From Cellulosilyticum sp. (lineage in GTDB: Bacteria > Bacillota > Clostridia > Lachnospirales > Cellulosilyticaceae), in contig SVDC01000005.1 of NCBI GenBank assembly GCA_015058045.1, forward strand, positions 1 through 64,000: 64,000 nucleotides of DNA, written 5' to 3'. Position numbers and translations under genes: made by a program. The notes below the pieces were generated by a model. The model ran no database searches and was not told the DNA's origin. It saw nothing but the letters and a program-made list of their open reading frames with translations. Shown here one piece after another: positions 28,274 through 36,324 of the stretch; positions within the stretch are counted from its first letter, which is position 1; each line of letters opens with the position of its first letter.

Positions 28274-28993
28274 CTAAAAGATAAACTCAGCTATAACTGC
28301 AAAACATTCTCTTAGATAATAGGTAGGAACGAGAAAAGGAAGTGTACCAGAACCTATGCCATCCACCTTCCAGTCTAATTCATTGGCAATCATTTTACTT
28401 CTTAAAATATGAAATCGGCTTGTAACCACTATTACTTTAGGATGAGTTATCGAGGAGTCAATCATTTTAAAGGAATAGGTGAGGTTTTCTACAGTATCTG
28501 TAGCTTGATCTTCCAAAAGAAGGCGATTAGGAGTAATTCCTTTTTCTTCTAAGTATCTTTTCATCGATTCAGCTTCGCTAATATCTTCACCGATACCTTG
28601 TCCGCCTGTTAAGATGGCTTTTGTATTAGGATTCTGCATGAGATAGTCATAAGCAACATTTAAGCGTTCTTTTAATACTAAGGAAGGGGTTTCACCTCTG
28701 ACTCTAGCACCTAAAACAATAAGGTAGTCACTATGTGAAGGTGCATTAAATCCTATGCCTTCAAAAATAATAATACTTTCTATAACGAGGAAACAGCTTA
28801 ACCCAGTCCAAAATAACCGTTTAACCCACTTATGTGAAAATAAATAGTTGAATGGCTTTTTGAAAGATAGGATAGAACTTATGATTATTAATCCTACCCA
28901 TACAATTTCCATTCCAGCTCCGCCATCTACTGCTACGATATTTATGAGATTTAATAAACTAAATAACGATAAGAATCTCCAAAAATAAATCAT
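28274..28993 (-). CDS. YdcF/SanA-like DUF218 membrane protein
   Basis: This 239-residue protein has three N-terminal hydrophobic segments (about residues 5-25, 28-43 and 60-78) and a DUF218 domain (about 88-239). DUF218 features are clear: DYLIVLGARVRGETPSLVLK, ILTGGQGIGEDISEAESMK, and a later VVTSRFHILRSKM. The domain is alpha/beta and associated with envelope functions (SanA, ElyC), though the biochemical role is not established. AAGGAGG lies 6 bases before the ATG. Confidence 0.85.
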   Translation of the reverse strand: MIYFWRFLSLFSLLNLINIVAVDGGAGMEIVWVGLIIISSILSFKKPFNYLFSHKWVKRLFWTGLSCFLVIESIIIFEGIGFNAPSHSDYLIVLGARVRGETPSLVLKERLNVAYDYLMQNPNTKAILTGGQGIGEDISEAESMKRYLEEKGITPNRLLLEDQATDTVENLTYSFKMIDSSITHPKVIVVTSRFHILRSKMIANELDWKVDGIGSGTLPFLVPTYYLRECFAVIAEFIF

Positions 28994-29147
28994 TTAGGCC
29001 TCCTTAATTGATCTTATATTTAGTGTCATTTTATAATGTTTTAGTTTTAAATAAAATAGTTATGACGAAACATTAAGGATTAAAGATACTATATAGTGAA
29101 GTATTCATCGATAGAGATATGAATGGGACTTAATGAAATATTAATAA

Positions 29148-29528
29148 CAGCTTCAGCTTCAAGGGGTAGAGCAAGTAGAAGAAAGTTTTAAAGGCATTCC
29201 TATCTTTAAGCAAGAGTTAAGAGAAACAGAGTTAAGAGGTTATCAGGTACTTAGTGAGGTTGGGGAATCGCTCTTTAGTGGTGTAAAAGCAGATGATATT
29301 TTATACAAAGAAAAAATTTATGAAGTGATAAAAACGGCAGAAGGCTATACGTTAAACATTAAGATGCCTTTTGTAGAGAAAAGTGAACTAGGCTTATCTC
29401 AAAAAGCTGATGAGTTGACAATTTCTATTAAAAATGAAAAAAGAAGCTTAATCTTACCGAATAAACTTCTTTCAAAAGATATTAAAGGTGCCACATACAA
29501 AGAGGACCGTTTAGAGATTTACTTTTAA
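29148..29528 (+). pseudogene. C-terminal remnant of an ArsA/GET3-family ATPase
   Basis: Only the last third of an anion-transport/GET3-like ATPase survives. The frame open from 29148 to the stop at 29528 reads VEESFKGIPIFKQELRE, then LRGYQVLSEVGESLF, DDILYKEKIYEV, and the C-terminal alpha-crystallin-like element (LNIKMPFVEKSELGLSQKAD ... LILPNKLLSKDIKGA ... LEIYF). This matches the C-termini of clostridial ArsA-family proteins. The N-terminal P-loop region (GKGGVGKT) is absent: an in-frame TAA lies at 29145-29147 and no ATPase motif is found upstream. A GTG at 29325 could start a 67-residue protein but has no ribosome-binding site. I read this as a 5'-deleted pseudogene. Confidence 0.75.
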
Positions 29529-29602
29529 AGATAAGAACTGCAGTGACATGGGTGAAAGATTAGATTGAATAAATGATGGCGTATGACTGATAAGACTTAC
29601 TA

Positions 29603-29944
29603 TCAACATGTATAGTAAGTGAGGAGTTTTTCAACTTCCGCTAAATCGGCTCCTTTAGAAAATTTTAAAGTAAATTCGCCAGGGCCAGTAAGAAGTTTAA
29701 CTTCAATATCACGGTCAAAGATTCCTTCGTCTTCAATTACAAAGCTATGAATGTGTTTATATGGAATAGAAACCTTTCCTTTTTTAGTGGAAAGAATAGT
29801 TTTATCAAAGAAGATGATACGTTTGTTAGTAAAACAGATTTCATCTACCACCAAGCGATAAACGGCCTCAATTTCTTCTCCTTCAGATAGTGTATTTAAA
29901 AAGCGTTTAGAAGTGCTAGTTTTGGTACCACCAAAAATACCCAT
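29603..29944 (-). CDS. PH-domain (YvbH-like) protein
   Basis: This 113-residue soluble protein matches small bacterial PH-domain proteins. It has a leading helix (SKRFLNTLSEGEEIEAVY), then strands with FTNKRIIFFDK and the conserved VSIPYKHIHSFVIED, ending with a C-terminal helix (ADLAEVEKLL). Such proteins bind unknown ligands and have no settled role. AGGAGG precedes the ATG. An inverted repeat, ACTTACTAT / ATAGTAAGT (29595-29620), overlaps the end of the gene. Confidence 0.82.
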   Translation of the reverse strand: MGIFGGTKTSTSKRFLNTLSEGEEIEAVYRLVVDEICFTNKRIIFFDKTILSTKKGKVSIPYKHIHSFVIEDEGIFDRDIEVKLLTGPGEFTLKFSKGADLAEVEKLLTYYTC

Positions 29945-30035
29945 AGAAATACCTCCTTAGAAATAATGAAATATCTTATCACTAATATATTAAGTTATAC
30001 TAATTTTTAAAACGGTTAGTGATTATAAATTAGTA

Positions 30036-30087
30036 TTGACAATTTTCGTGAAGTGTACGACAATAAATGAAGCAAAAAGTATATAAT
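30036..30087 (+). promoter_or_regulatory. Candidate promoters for the MATE leader
   Basis: TTGACA (30036-30041), 17 bases, then GACAAT (30059-30064) is one candidate. TATAAT at 30082-30087, with the same GACAAT as a poor -35, is another. The second would start transcription about 20 bases before the leader hairpin. Confidence 0.4.
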
Positions 30088-30112
30088 GTATTATTTATGA
30101 TATGTAAAAATA

Positions 30113-30161
30113 AAAAGAAGGAGTAGATGGGCGGCTAGACAACCCATGTGCTCTTTTTTTT
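30113..30161 (+). promoter_or_regulatory. Leader terminator, candidate guanidine-IV (mepA-type) riboswitch
   Basis: A terminator hairpin sits in the untranslated leader of the MATE gene. GAGTAG-ATGGG (30121-30131) pairs with CCCAT-G-TGCTC (30043-equivalent arm at 30143-30153) around the 11-base loop CGGCTAGACAA, followed by eight T (30154-30161). The next gene starts 40 bases later. A premature terminator before a MATE efflux gene is the usual setting of the guanidine-IV (mepA motif) riboswitch. I could not check the loop against the consensus, so the class is an inference; the terminator itself is directly visible. Confidence 0.55.
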
Positions 30162-30200
30162 GCGTATACATAACATGAATCATTTATTGAGGAGGGAAAT

Positions 30201-31553
30201 ATGAGAAGCGTTTTTAAAGATAAGATCTTTTTAAAGACAATGTTTGTATTGGCACTGCCTATCACACTACAAAGTTTTATTACCTCATCACTTAATTTAG
30301 TGGATACGATGATGGTAGGAAGTTTAGAAGAAACTGCAATTTCAGCAGTTGGATTAGCCAATAGATATATGTTTATTTTTACCCTTTGTATTATGGGGAT
30401 TAATGCAGGAGCTAATGTTTTTATGTCTCAGCTATGGGGTAAAAGAGATGTAAAAGGAATTAAGACTTTTTTAGGATTAGACCTTACAGTAGGGCTTATT
30501 GCCTCTGGTATGTTTGGGGCATTAGCTTTCTTTGGACCTAGTATTATTATGAATATTATGTCTGGAGATCCAGCCGTTATTAAGCTTGGAGAAGAATATC
30601 TTAGAATTGTAGCACCAAGCTGTCTATTTATGGGAATGACACAAGCCTATTCAACAGCACTTAGAAGTACAGAACAAACGAAGCTACCAATGTATGGAAG
30701 TTTAATTGGAGTTGCGCTTAATATCATTTTAAACTGGGTATTTATTTTTGGTAAATTTGGAATGCCTGTAATGGGTGTAAATGGTGCAGCATTAGCAACT
30801 ATGATTGCACGTTTAGCTGAGATGCTCTTTGTAGTAGGAATGGTCTATATTACAAAGAATAAAGTAGCTGCAAAGTTTAAAGAGATGTTTAATTATAAAT
30901 GGAGTACAGTGGTGCTTTATTTCAAAACCTCATGGTCTGTTATTTTAAATGAGCTGATTTTCTCATTTGGTTTAGCAGCCTATTCAGTAGCTTATGCAAA
31001 AATTAGTACCAATGCTTCAGCAACGATGCAAATTTCAAATACGATTATCGATATGTTCTTTATTTTCCTTACTGGAATAGGAACAGCATCAGCGATTATG
31101 ATAGGTAATAAGATTGGTGCAAAGGAAGAGGATAGAGCAAAAGAATATGCAAGTCATGTTGGAAAACTAACACCCCTTATTGGGATCACACTGGGAGTTG
31201 CATTATGGTGCCTAGCGCCAATTGTACCAACTTGGTTTAAAATCCAACCAGAAACTTATCAAGATACGGTAACAGTATTACGTACTATGGCACTTTTTAT
31301 GCCACTACGTACGTTTAATACGATTATGATTATTGGTGTATTTAGAGGTGGGGCTGATACAATGTATTCTATGTTTGTACAAGCAGGGACAATTCTTTGT
31401 TATTCAGTACCTCTTGCATTTATAGGTGCAGTAGCTTTAAAATGGCCTGTTTATCTTGTTTTTCTACTTGTATGTACAGAAGAAATCATAAAAATACCAT
31501 TTGAATTTGCAAGATTAAAGTCTGGTAAATGGATTAAGAGGGTAGTTAACTAG
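30201..31553 (+). CDS. MATE family efflux transporter
   Basis: This 450-residue, 12-helix MATE transporter (NorM/MepA/DinF superfamily) exports cationic compounds using Na+ or H+ gradients. The two halves are visible: the first begins LPITLQSFITSSLNLVDTMM (about residues 17-36) and the second LNELIFSFGLAAYSVAYAKI (about 251-270). Further marks are GINAGANVFMSQLWGK near 70 and the typical TALRSTEQTKLPMYGS near 152. Substrate is unknown; the leader suggests guanidinium, by analogy with mepA genes. GAGGAGGG gives a strong ribosome-binding site. Confidence 0.92.
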   Translation: MRSVFKDKIFLKTMFVLALPITLQSFITSSLNLVDTMMVGSLEETAISAVGLANRYMFIFTLCIMGINAGANVFMSQLWGKRDVKGIKTFLGLDLTVGLIASGMFGALAFFGPSIIMNIMSGDPAVIKLGEEYLRIVAPSCLFMGMTQAYSTALRSTEQTKLPMYGSLIGVALNIILNWVFIFGKFGMPVMGVNGAALATMIARLAEMLFVVGMVYITKNKVAAKFKEMFNYKWSTVVLYFKTSWSVILNELIFSFGLAAYSVAYAKISTNASATMQISNTIIDMFFIFLTGIGTASAIMIGNKIGAKEEDRAKEYASHVGKLTPLIGITLGVALWCLAPIVPTWFKIQPETYQDTVTVLRTMALFMPLRTFNTIMIIGVFRGGADTMYSMFVQAGTILCYSVPLAFIGAVALKWPVYLVFLLVCTEEIIKIPFEFARLKSGKWIKRVVN

Positions 31554-31588
31554 AGTAAGTAAAATTTAATAAAAAATAAAAGAAATAA

Positions 31589-31637
31589 AAAAGACTTATG
31601 GCATTAGGTAAAATTAAAGTGCCATAAGTCTTTTTTT
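31589..31637. terminator. Terminator after the MATE gene
   Basis: A perfect 15-bp stem, AAAAGACTTATGGCA / TGCCATAAGTCTTTT, with a 16-base loop is followed by T3 beyond the stem. It is flanked by A- and T-runs on both sides. Confidence 0.88.
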
Positions 31638-31713
31638 GATTAAAAATTTTTGATGTGATACTCATGCTTCCTCCGCTTGTGTTATACAAATAAAATTTTG
31701 AAAAATAATCCTA

Positions 31714-32199
31714 TTATATAGAAGAAACACCTTCTTTTACGATATGAGTAGAGTCTTTTTTAGTATGCTTTCCTTTTGAGTCAATCCAAAGGTTATAACT
31801 CAGTCCAACTACAACTAGTAAACCACCTATGATTTTTTGTAGAGAAAAATCACCGCTTACTATATAATCTAAAACCATGCCCCCAAACAGCTGACCTACA
31901 AAAAGTAAAAGTGTTAGGTAGAAGGCTGAAATCTTAGAAGAAAGATGAGAAGATAAGGCAATCACACCTACACCTACTAATCCACCAGTATATGCCCACC
32001 AAGTTCCTTGGTAAGAAGAAAGTGAAAAGAGTTGAATTGTATCTCCACTTATGAGAAGGAGTACAAAAGAACCTAAGAATCCTAATAAATAATTAAAGAA
32101 AGTCCCTTGAAATAGACCAATTTTATCTGCTAAAACGTAGTTTACAATACGTGAAAGTACAATTGAAACACCTGCTAAAATAGCTAATAGAATATACAT
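31714..32199 (-). CDS. YdcZ-type DMT transporter subunit (second of pair)
   Basis: This 161-residue protein has five predicted helices and belongs to the YdcZ/DUF606 family in the drug/metabolite transporter superfamily. It starts MYILLAILAGVSIVLSRIVN and contains GLFQGTFFNYLLGFLGSF, the family core. Paired half-size YdcZ genes usually form heterodimers. It lies 10 bases downstream of its partner. The ATG at 32199 has AGGAGG at proper spacing; the open frame runs 12 codons further into the partner gene. Substrate is unknown. Confidence 0.83.
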   Translation of the reverse strand: MYILLAILAGVSIVLSRIVNYVLADKIGLFQGTFFNYLLGFLGSFVLLLISGDTIQLFSLSSYQGTWWAYTGGLVGVGVIALSSHLSSKISAFYLTLLLFVGQLFGGMVLDYIVSGDFSLQKIIGGLLVVVGLSYNLWIDSKGKHTKKDSTHIVKEGVSSI

Positions 32200-32209
32200 G
32201 TTATGCCTC

Positions 32210-32635
32210 CTATGCTGGTAATGCCATAATAACAATTCCGATTAATATAATGACAAAACCAAGAATTTTTTTTGTATCAAAACGCGATATAGGTAATCCA
32301 AAAAGTCCAAAGTGGTCAATGACAATAGAAGTAACAGACTGACCAAGAAGACCGAGTGCAACAGTTAATGAAACACCTAGTGTGGTATAAGTTAAGTTAT
32401 TAAAGAGGACTGTAATAATACCAATGAGTCCAGCACTATACATCCAAAGTGGAAATTGGCGTAGATTTTTAAATTTAGCTTTAGTAATAATTAGAACGAC
32501 CACTACACCCACAAGTCCGATCAAGTGAATAATAACACTTGAAGCATAATTTCCAGCAGCTTCTCCTATAATACCATTAGAAGAAACCATAAAAGCAAGT
32601 AATGAACCTGCAATCAATGAAAGTAAATAATACAT
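32210..32635 (-). CDS. YdcZ-type DMT transporter subunit (first of pair)
   Basis: This 141-residue, five-helix protein of the YdcZ/DUF606 family carries AAGNYASSVIIHLIGLVGVV (about residues 26-45) and LGVSLTVALGLLGQSVTSIV (about 86-105). These correspond to elements of its downstream partner. The pair is transcribed away from a Crp/Fnr regulator gene, and a perfect palindrome lies between them. Control of the transporter by that regulator is therefore likely. AAAGGAG is the ribosome-binding site. Confidence 0.83.
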   Translation of the reverse strand: MYYLLSLIAGSLLAFMVSSNGIIGEAAGNYASSVIIHLIGLVGVVVVLIITKAKFKNLRQFPLWMYSAGLIGIITVLFNNLTYTTLGVSLTVALGLLGQSVTSIVIDHFGLFGLPISRFDTKKILGFVIILIGIVIMALPA

Positions 32636-32699
32636 ATGTGCATCTCCTTTACTATAAAATAAATACAGTATAAATTAGCATAGATTTATTGCTTTAAGG

Positions 32700-32715
32700 T
32701 ATGACATATGTCATA
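32700..32715. promoter_or_regulatory. Perfect 16-bp palindrome, candidate Crp/Fnr-type operator
   Basis: TATGACATATGTCATA is fully self-complementary. Read as TATGA-N6-TCATA it has the half-site spacing of Crp/Fnr sites (TGTGA-N6-TCACA). It lies in the 168-base divergent region, 65 bases before the YdcZ-pair start and 89 bases before the regulator start. Confidence 0.65.
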
Positions 32716-32803
32716 TTAGAAATAAAATAATTCATGAATGGAAGAAAATCCTGAAGAAATGATAGATCGGTATAAGAAGTAGGAGGAGAGGAATGAACAA
32801 GAG

Positions 32804-33496
32804 ATGGAAAGGATAGATGATTTAGGTCGAGTAGAAAGTTATTATTTAAAGTATGAGATGAGTCAGTTATTTGATAGTGATTTACTGCAGGCATTTGAGC
32901 TCATTAAAGTTAATAGATTGGACTATATTTGCACTCAAGAAGAACCATTAGAGTATGTATGTTTTTTAGTAGAAGGAAGGGCAAAAGTGGTAAAGGCATT
33001 AGCAAATGGAAAAACATTACTCCTTAGTTTTTATGAACCTTTTGAGGTAATTGGAGATGTGGAGATTATAAAAGCTATGCCAGCTGTATGTACAGTACAA
33101 GCTTTAGAGCAATGTTATTTATTAGCATTACCTATAGATAAAGTGCGAGCTGTACTGAAAAAGGATATTAAATTTCTTAATTTTATTTGTAATGTTTTAT
33201 CAAAAAAGATTGATTACATTAGTCACAGTAGTTCTATTAATTTGCTTTATCCCCTAGAAAATCGTTTAGCTAACTATATTGATAAAACGTCTACACTAGT
33301 AAATGATGATAGGGGAGGAAGATGCTTTAGTGAAAATTTAACCCAACTTGCAGAATTATTAGGAATTAGTTACAGGCATCTGCTGAGGACATTAAATGGT
33401 TTATGCCAAGCTGAAATCCTAGAAAGACGAAAAGAAGGCTATAGGATTACAAATGAAGAGCAATTAAGAAAGCTAGCAGAGGCACTGTACAAATAA
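32804..33496 (+). CDS. Crp/Fnr family transcriptional regulator
   Basis: This 230-residue regulator has an N-terminal cyclic-nucleotide-binding-like beta-roll (about residues 15-120) and a C-terminal winged helix (about 150-225). The helix-turn-helix reads LTQLAELLGISYRHLLRTLN. There is no Fnr-type Cys set for an Fe-S cluster, and the strict cAMP-binding residues are not evident, so the signal is unknown. It is divergent from the YdcZ-type transporter pair, with a palindrome between. The ATG at 32804 is far (17 bases) from AGGAGG, which better serves a seven-codon overlapping ORF at 32793-32816. Confidence 0.85.
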   Translation: MERIDDLGRVESYYLKYEMSQLFDSDLLQAFELIKVNRLDYICTQEEPLEYVCFLVEGRAKVVKALANGKTLLLSFYEPFEVIGDVEIIKAMPAVCTVQALEQCYLLALPIDKVRAVLKKDIKFLNFICNVLSKKIDYISHSSSINLLYPLENRLANYIDKTSTLVNDDRGGRCFSENLTQLAELLGISYRHLLRTLNGLCQAEILERRKEGYRITNEEQLRKLAEALYK

Positions 33497-33670
33497 AATT
33501 CAATAAAAAGATGTAAAAAGCTCTGTGTTTTCATAGAGAGACATGATAACATACAAGTAGGGGATATAAAGAAAAGCATTTCAAAACAAAATAGACAGAA
33601 AATAGGAAATAAAGTATAATAATGACAGAAAGAAGGCTAGATAGTTAGCGATGGATAGCGAGGGATATCA

Positions 33671-34255
33671 GTGAAATATATTGATCTAACACTTCAAGTT
33701 AAAAAGACAAATAGAGTATATAAGCAAGCTGAAGTTCAAACAAAGAAAAATATTATCATGGGACATGTAGGAACGCATTTTGATGTGTATGGAGATGTAC
33801 AGGTGCCACTAGACTACATGCTTAGTAGAGGTGTTTTGTTTGATGTAAGTCATGTTCAAGGAAGGGAAGTAACCTTAGATGATATTGACTTAGATTATGT
33901 GAAACCAGGGGATTTTGTTATGTTTCGTACAGGCTCAATAGAGAGACATCCATATGGTAGTAATTTATATTTTAGTAGTAGCACACAATTTTCATGGGAG
34001 TTAATTGAAGGATTAGCAATGGAACGCATTCGCTTCATTGGAATTGATGCACCAGATTTAAGAAAAGGACATGAACATGCAGAAGCAGATAAAATTTGCT
34101 TAAAGTATGGTACTTTCGTATTAGAAAACTTGATTAACTTAAATCATATTGAACCCAATGAGCCATGCAAAGTGATGACTATGTGGTTTGAAGATCCGGA
34201 AGCAACAGGGATTAAATGCCGAGTTGTAGCAATACAACCTGAAAGAGAAGAATAA
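33671..34255 (+). CDS. Cyclase family protein (kynurenine formamidase-like)
   Basis: This 194-residue metal-dependent hydrolase is of the cyclase/KynB family. The His-x-Gly-Thr-His-x-Asp signature is present as HVGTHFD (about residues 32-38). The usual following P-x-H is replaced by VYGD, so the metal site is atypical. The later KGHEHAEADK (about 137-146) contains His/Glu residues at the position of the second catalytic motif. No kynurenine pathway genes are near. Substrate is unknown. The start is GTG, behind GAGGG. Confidence 0.78.
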   Translation: MKYIDLTLQVKKTNRVYKQAEVQTKKNIIMGHVGTHFDVYGDVQVPLDYMLSRGVLFDVSHVQGREVTLDDIDLDYVKPGDFVMFRTGSIERHPYGSNLYFSSSTQFSWELIEGLAMERIRFIGIDAPDLRKGHEHAEADKICLKYGTFVLENLINLNHIEPNEPCKVMTMWFEDPEATGIKCRVVAIQPEREE

Positions 34256-34307
34256 ATAATAGAATGAGCAGCTTGTCAATTATAAAAGTTTATGAGTAGA
34301 GTGATTC

Positions 34308-34348
34308 AAAAAGTGTAAATGCAATAAAAATGGCATTTACACTTTTTT
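34308..34348 (+). terminator. Terminator after the cyclase gene
   Basis: A perfect 15-bp stem, AAAAAGTGTAAATGC / GCATTTACACTTTTT, with a 10-base loop ends in T6. Confidence 0.88.
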
Positions 34349-34540
34349 ATTTCCGTTAATAGGAGGATTCATAAAAGGAAACAAAGTGGAAATACTATAA
34401 AAAATTGCGTAATGATGTATATAGAAGAAATTTAAAGGGGGGGAATAATAAAAATATATAAAATTGTCAGTAATTATAGTACAATCATATAGACAAAATA
34501 CAAATCTCAAGAATATAAGTAAGGAGGAGTGCATTAAAAA

Positions 34541-36229
34541 ATGAATATCAATTATTCAAAAGGAGAGTATCGGTTAACAATAGCAGATGGTTGGAGAATG
34601 ATACTTATTGTTGTGTTATATGGTATTTTATCCTTTTTTCATTTGGGTAATATGGAAGCGCCTCAGACAACATGGTATACGAATACAGAGAATCAAAGTA
34701 CCATATTAGATTTAGGTGCGGAGCAAGAGATTGCATATTTAAGGCAACTAACGGGTGCTCGGTTTGGAACATTTGATGTTGCTATATCTAGTGATAATGT
34801 GAATTATAGTGAGGTAGGTACACTTCAACAAGACAAGGTCTTTGCTTGGCAGGATATGGAGATGAATGTTTCAGGGAGATATATTCGCTTAACCTCTGGT
34901 AAAAAGGAGGCTTCTATTAGTGAGATTGCCTTTTATGCACCTAATGGACAAAAGTTACAGATTGTAGCTATGGAGGAAATAGGAGAAAGTCTGATTGATG
35001 AGCAAGATACAGTACCTGAAGAAATTAGCTATCTGAATACCCCTTACTTTGATGAGATTTATCATGCACGTACAGCGTATGAATACATTCATGGAATGGA
35101 AATTTATGAATGGACGCATCCACCATTAGGAAAGTTAATTATGACCATACCTATTAGCTTATTTGGTATGACACCATTTAACTATCGTGTTATGGGTAAT
35201 ATTGCAGGGATATTGATGTTAATGGTCATTTATGTCTTGGCTAAACGACTATTTAAATCTACAAAATATGCCACACTTGCCATGCTTTTATTTGCAGTGG
35301 ATGGCATGCATTTTGTGCAAACAAGGATAGGAACGGTAGATAGCTATTTAGTATTATTCATTATGTTGGCCTATCTGTTTATGTATCAATATATTAGTTG
35401 TGATAGTAACAAAGAGAAAGGAAAGATGCACATTAATTTATTGGCATCAGGTTTCTTTATGGGATGTGCTATTGCCACCAAGTGGAATGGCGCCTATACA
35501 GCTATTGGACTTGCACTGATTTTCTTTATTAATTTCTTTGTTCGTAATAGTAGAGTTGGATTAACAGGCAAGTGGCGTGACTATAGAGGAAAGATTATCT
35601 TAGCATGTTTTGGCTATTTTATCTTTGTGCCAATTTTAATTTATATCCTATCTTATATACCAGATATGAAAATTAATCCAGAAATAGGTACACTAGACGG
35701 CTTTATAAATTTACAGGTTAAGATGTTTAATTATCATTCTAAATTAGATGCAACCCATCCGTTTAGTTCGCCTTGGTATTTATGGCCAATAGGCATGAAA
35801 CCGTTATGGTATTATGATGGACAAGTAGCAGCAGGTAGAGTATCGAGTATTACACTCCATAGTAATCCGTTTATATGGTGGACTGGTATTATTGCAATGA
35901 TTTATGTGGCTTATCGTGCAATTATAGAAAGAAGTAAGAATGAAATTTTCTTGATTCTTGCCATTCTAGCAGCATATGTGCCATATATGGGGATTTCCAG
36001 AGTCATGTTTATTTATCATTACTTCCCTGTGGTACCAATGATGATTTTGGCTATTGTAGCAATGATTAAAGATTTGGAGGATAGTACTAATATAAATATA
36101 ACCGTTATCTACGTGGTTATTGCTAGCCTTGTATTTGCTTTCTTTTATCCAATTTATTCAGGCCTTGAAATTCCAAGATGGTATGCAAATATGATGGTAT
36201 GGTTTAAAGGTTATTGGAAACTATTCTAA
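34541..36229 (+). CDS. PMT/GT39-type glycosyltransferase with inserted discoidin-like domain
   Basis: This 562-residue polytopic protein resembles dolichyl-phosphate-mannose-protein mannosyltransferases (GT39/PMT). The catalytic Asp-Glu pair is in YFDEIYHARTAYEYIHG (D171, E172), followed by EWTHPPLGKLI. About ten membrane helices follow, with ATKWNGAY near 307 and a PFSSPWYLWP loop near 410. Between the first helix (about 18-36) and the catalytic loop lies a 97-residue beta-rich insert (about 41-137). It reads STILDLGAEQEIAYLRQLTG ... GRYIRLT ... ISEIAFY, like an F5/8 type C (discoidin) carbohydrate-binding domain on the outer face. It probably mannosylates exported proteins or polymers from a polyprenyl-phosphate donor; the acceptor is unknown. 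Confidence 0.83.
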   Translation: MNINYSKGEYRLTIADGWRMILIVVLYGILSFFHLGNMEAPQTTWYTNTENQSTILDLGAEQEIAYLRQLTGARFGTFDVAISSDNVNYSEVGTLQQDKVFAWQDMEMNVSGRYIRLTSGKKEASISEIAFYAPNGQKLQIVAMEEIGESLIDEQDTVPEEISYLNTPYFDEIYHARTAYEYIHGMEIYEWTHPPLGKLIMTIPISLFGMTPFNYRVMGNIAGILMLMVIYVLAKRLFKSTKYATLAMLLFAVDGMHFVQTRIGTVDSYLVLFIMLAYLFMYQYISCDSNKEKGKMHINLLASGFFMGCAIATKWNGAYTAIGLALIFFINFFVRNSRVGLTGKWRDYRGKIILACFGYFIFVPILIYILSYIPDMKINPEIGTLDGFINLQVKMFNYHSKLDATHPFSSPWYLWPIGMKPLWYYDGQVAAGRVSSITLHSNPFIWWTGIIAMIYVAYRAIIERSKNEIFLILAILAAYVPYMGISRVMFIYHYFPVVPMMILAIVAMIKDLEDSTNINITVIYVVIASLVFAFFYPIYSGLEIPRWYANMMVWFKGYWKLF

Positions 36230-36324
36230 TATTTTACGAGGATTTTACAATAAAAGAGTAGCGTACGGCTTTGAACTGTAATAAACTAATAAAAAGTTTA
36301 TTTTTCAGTAGAGGGAGGCCGAAT

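Noticed and set aside
29325-29528. Stand-alone 67-residue protein gene
   Set aside because: The same frame continues upstream to 29148 with clear similarity to the C-terminus of ArsA-family ATPases, and the GTG start has no ribosome-binding site. I annotate a remnant instead.
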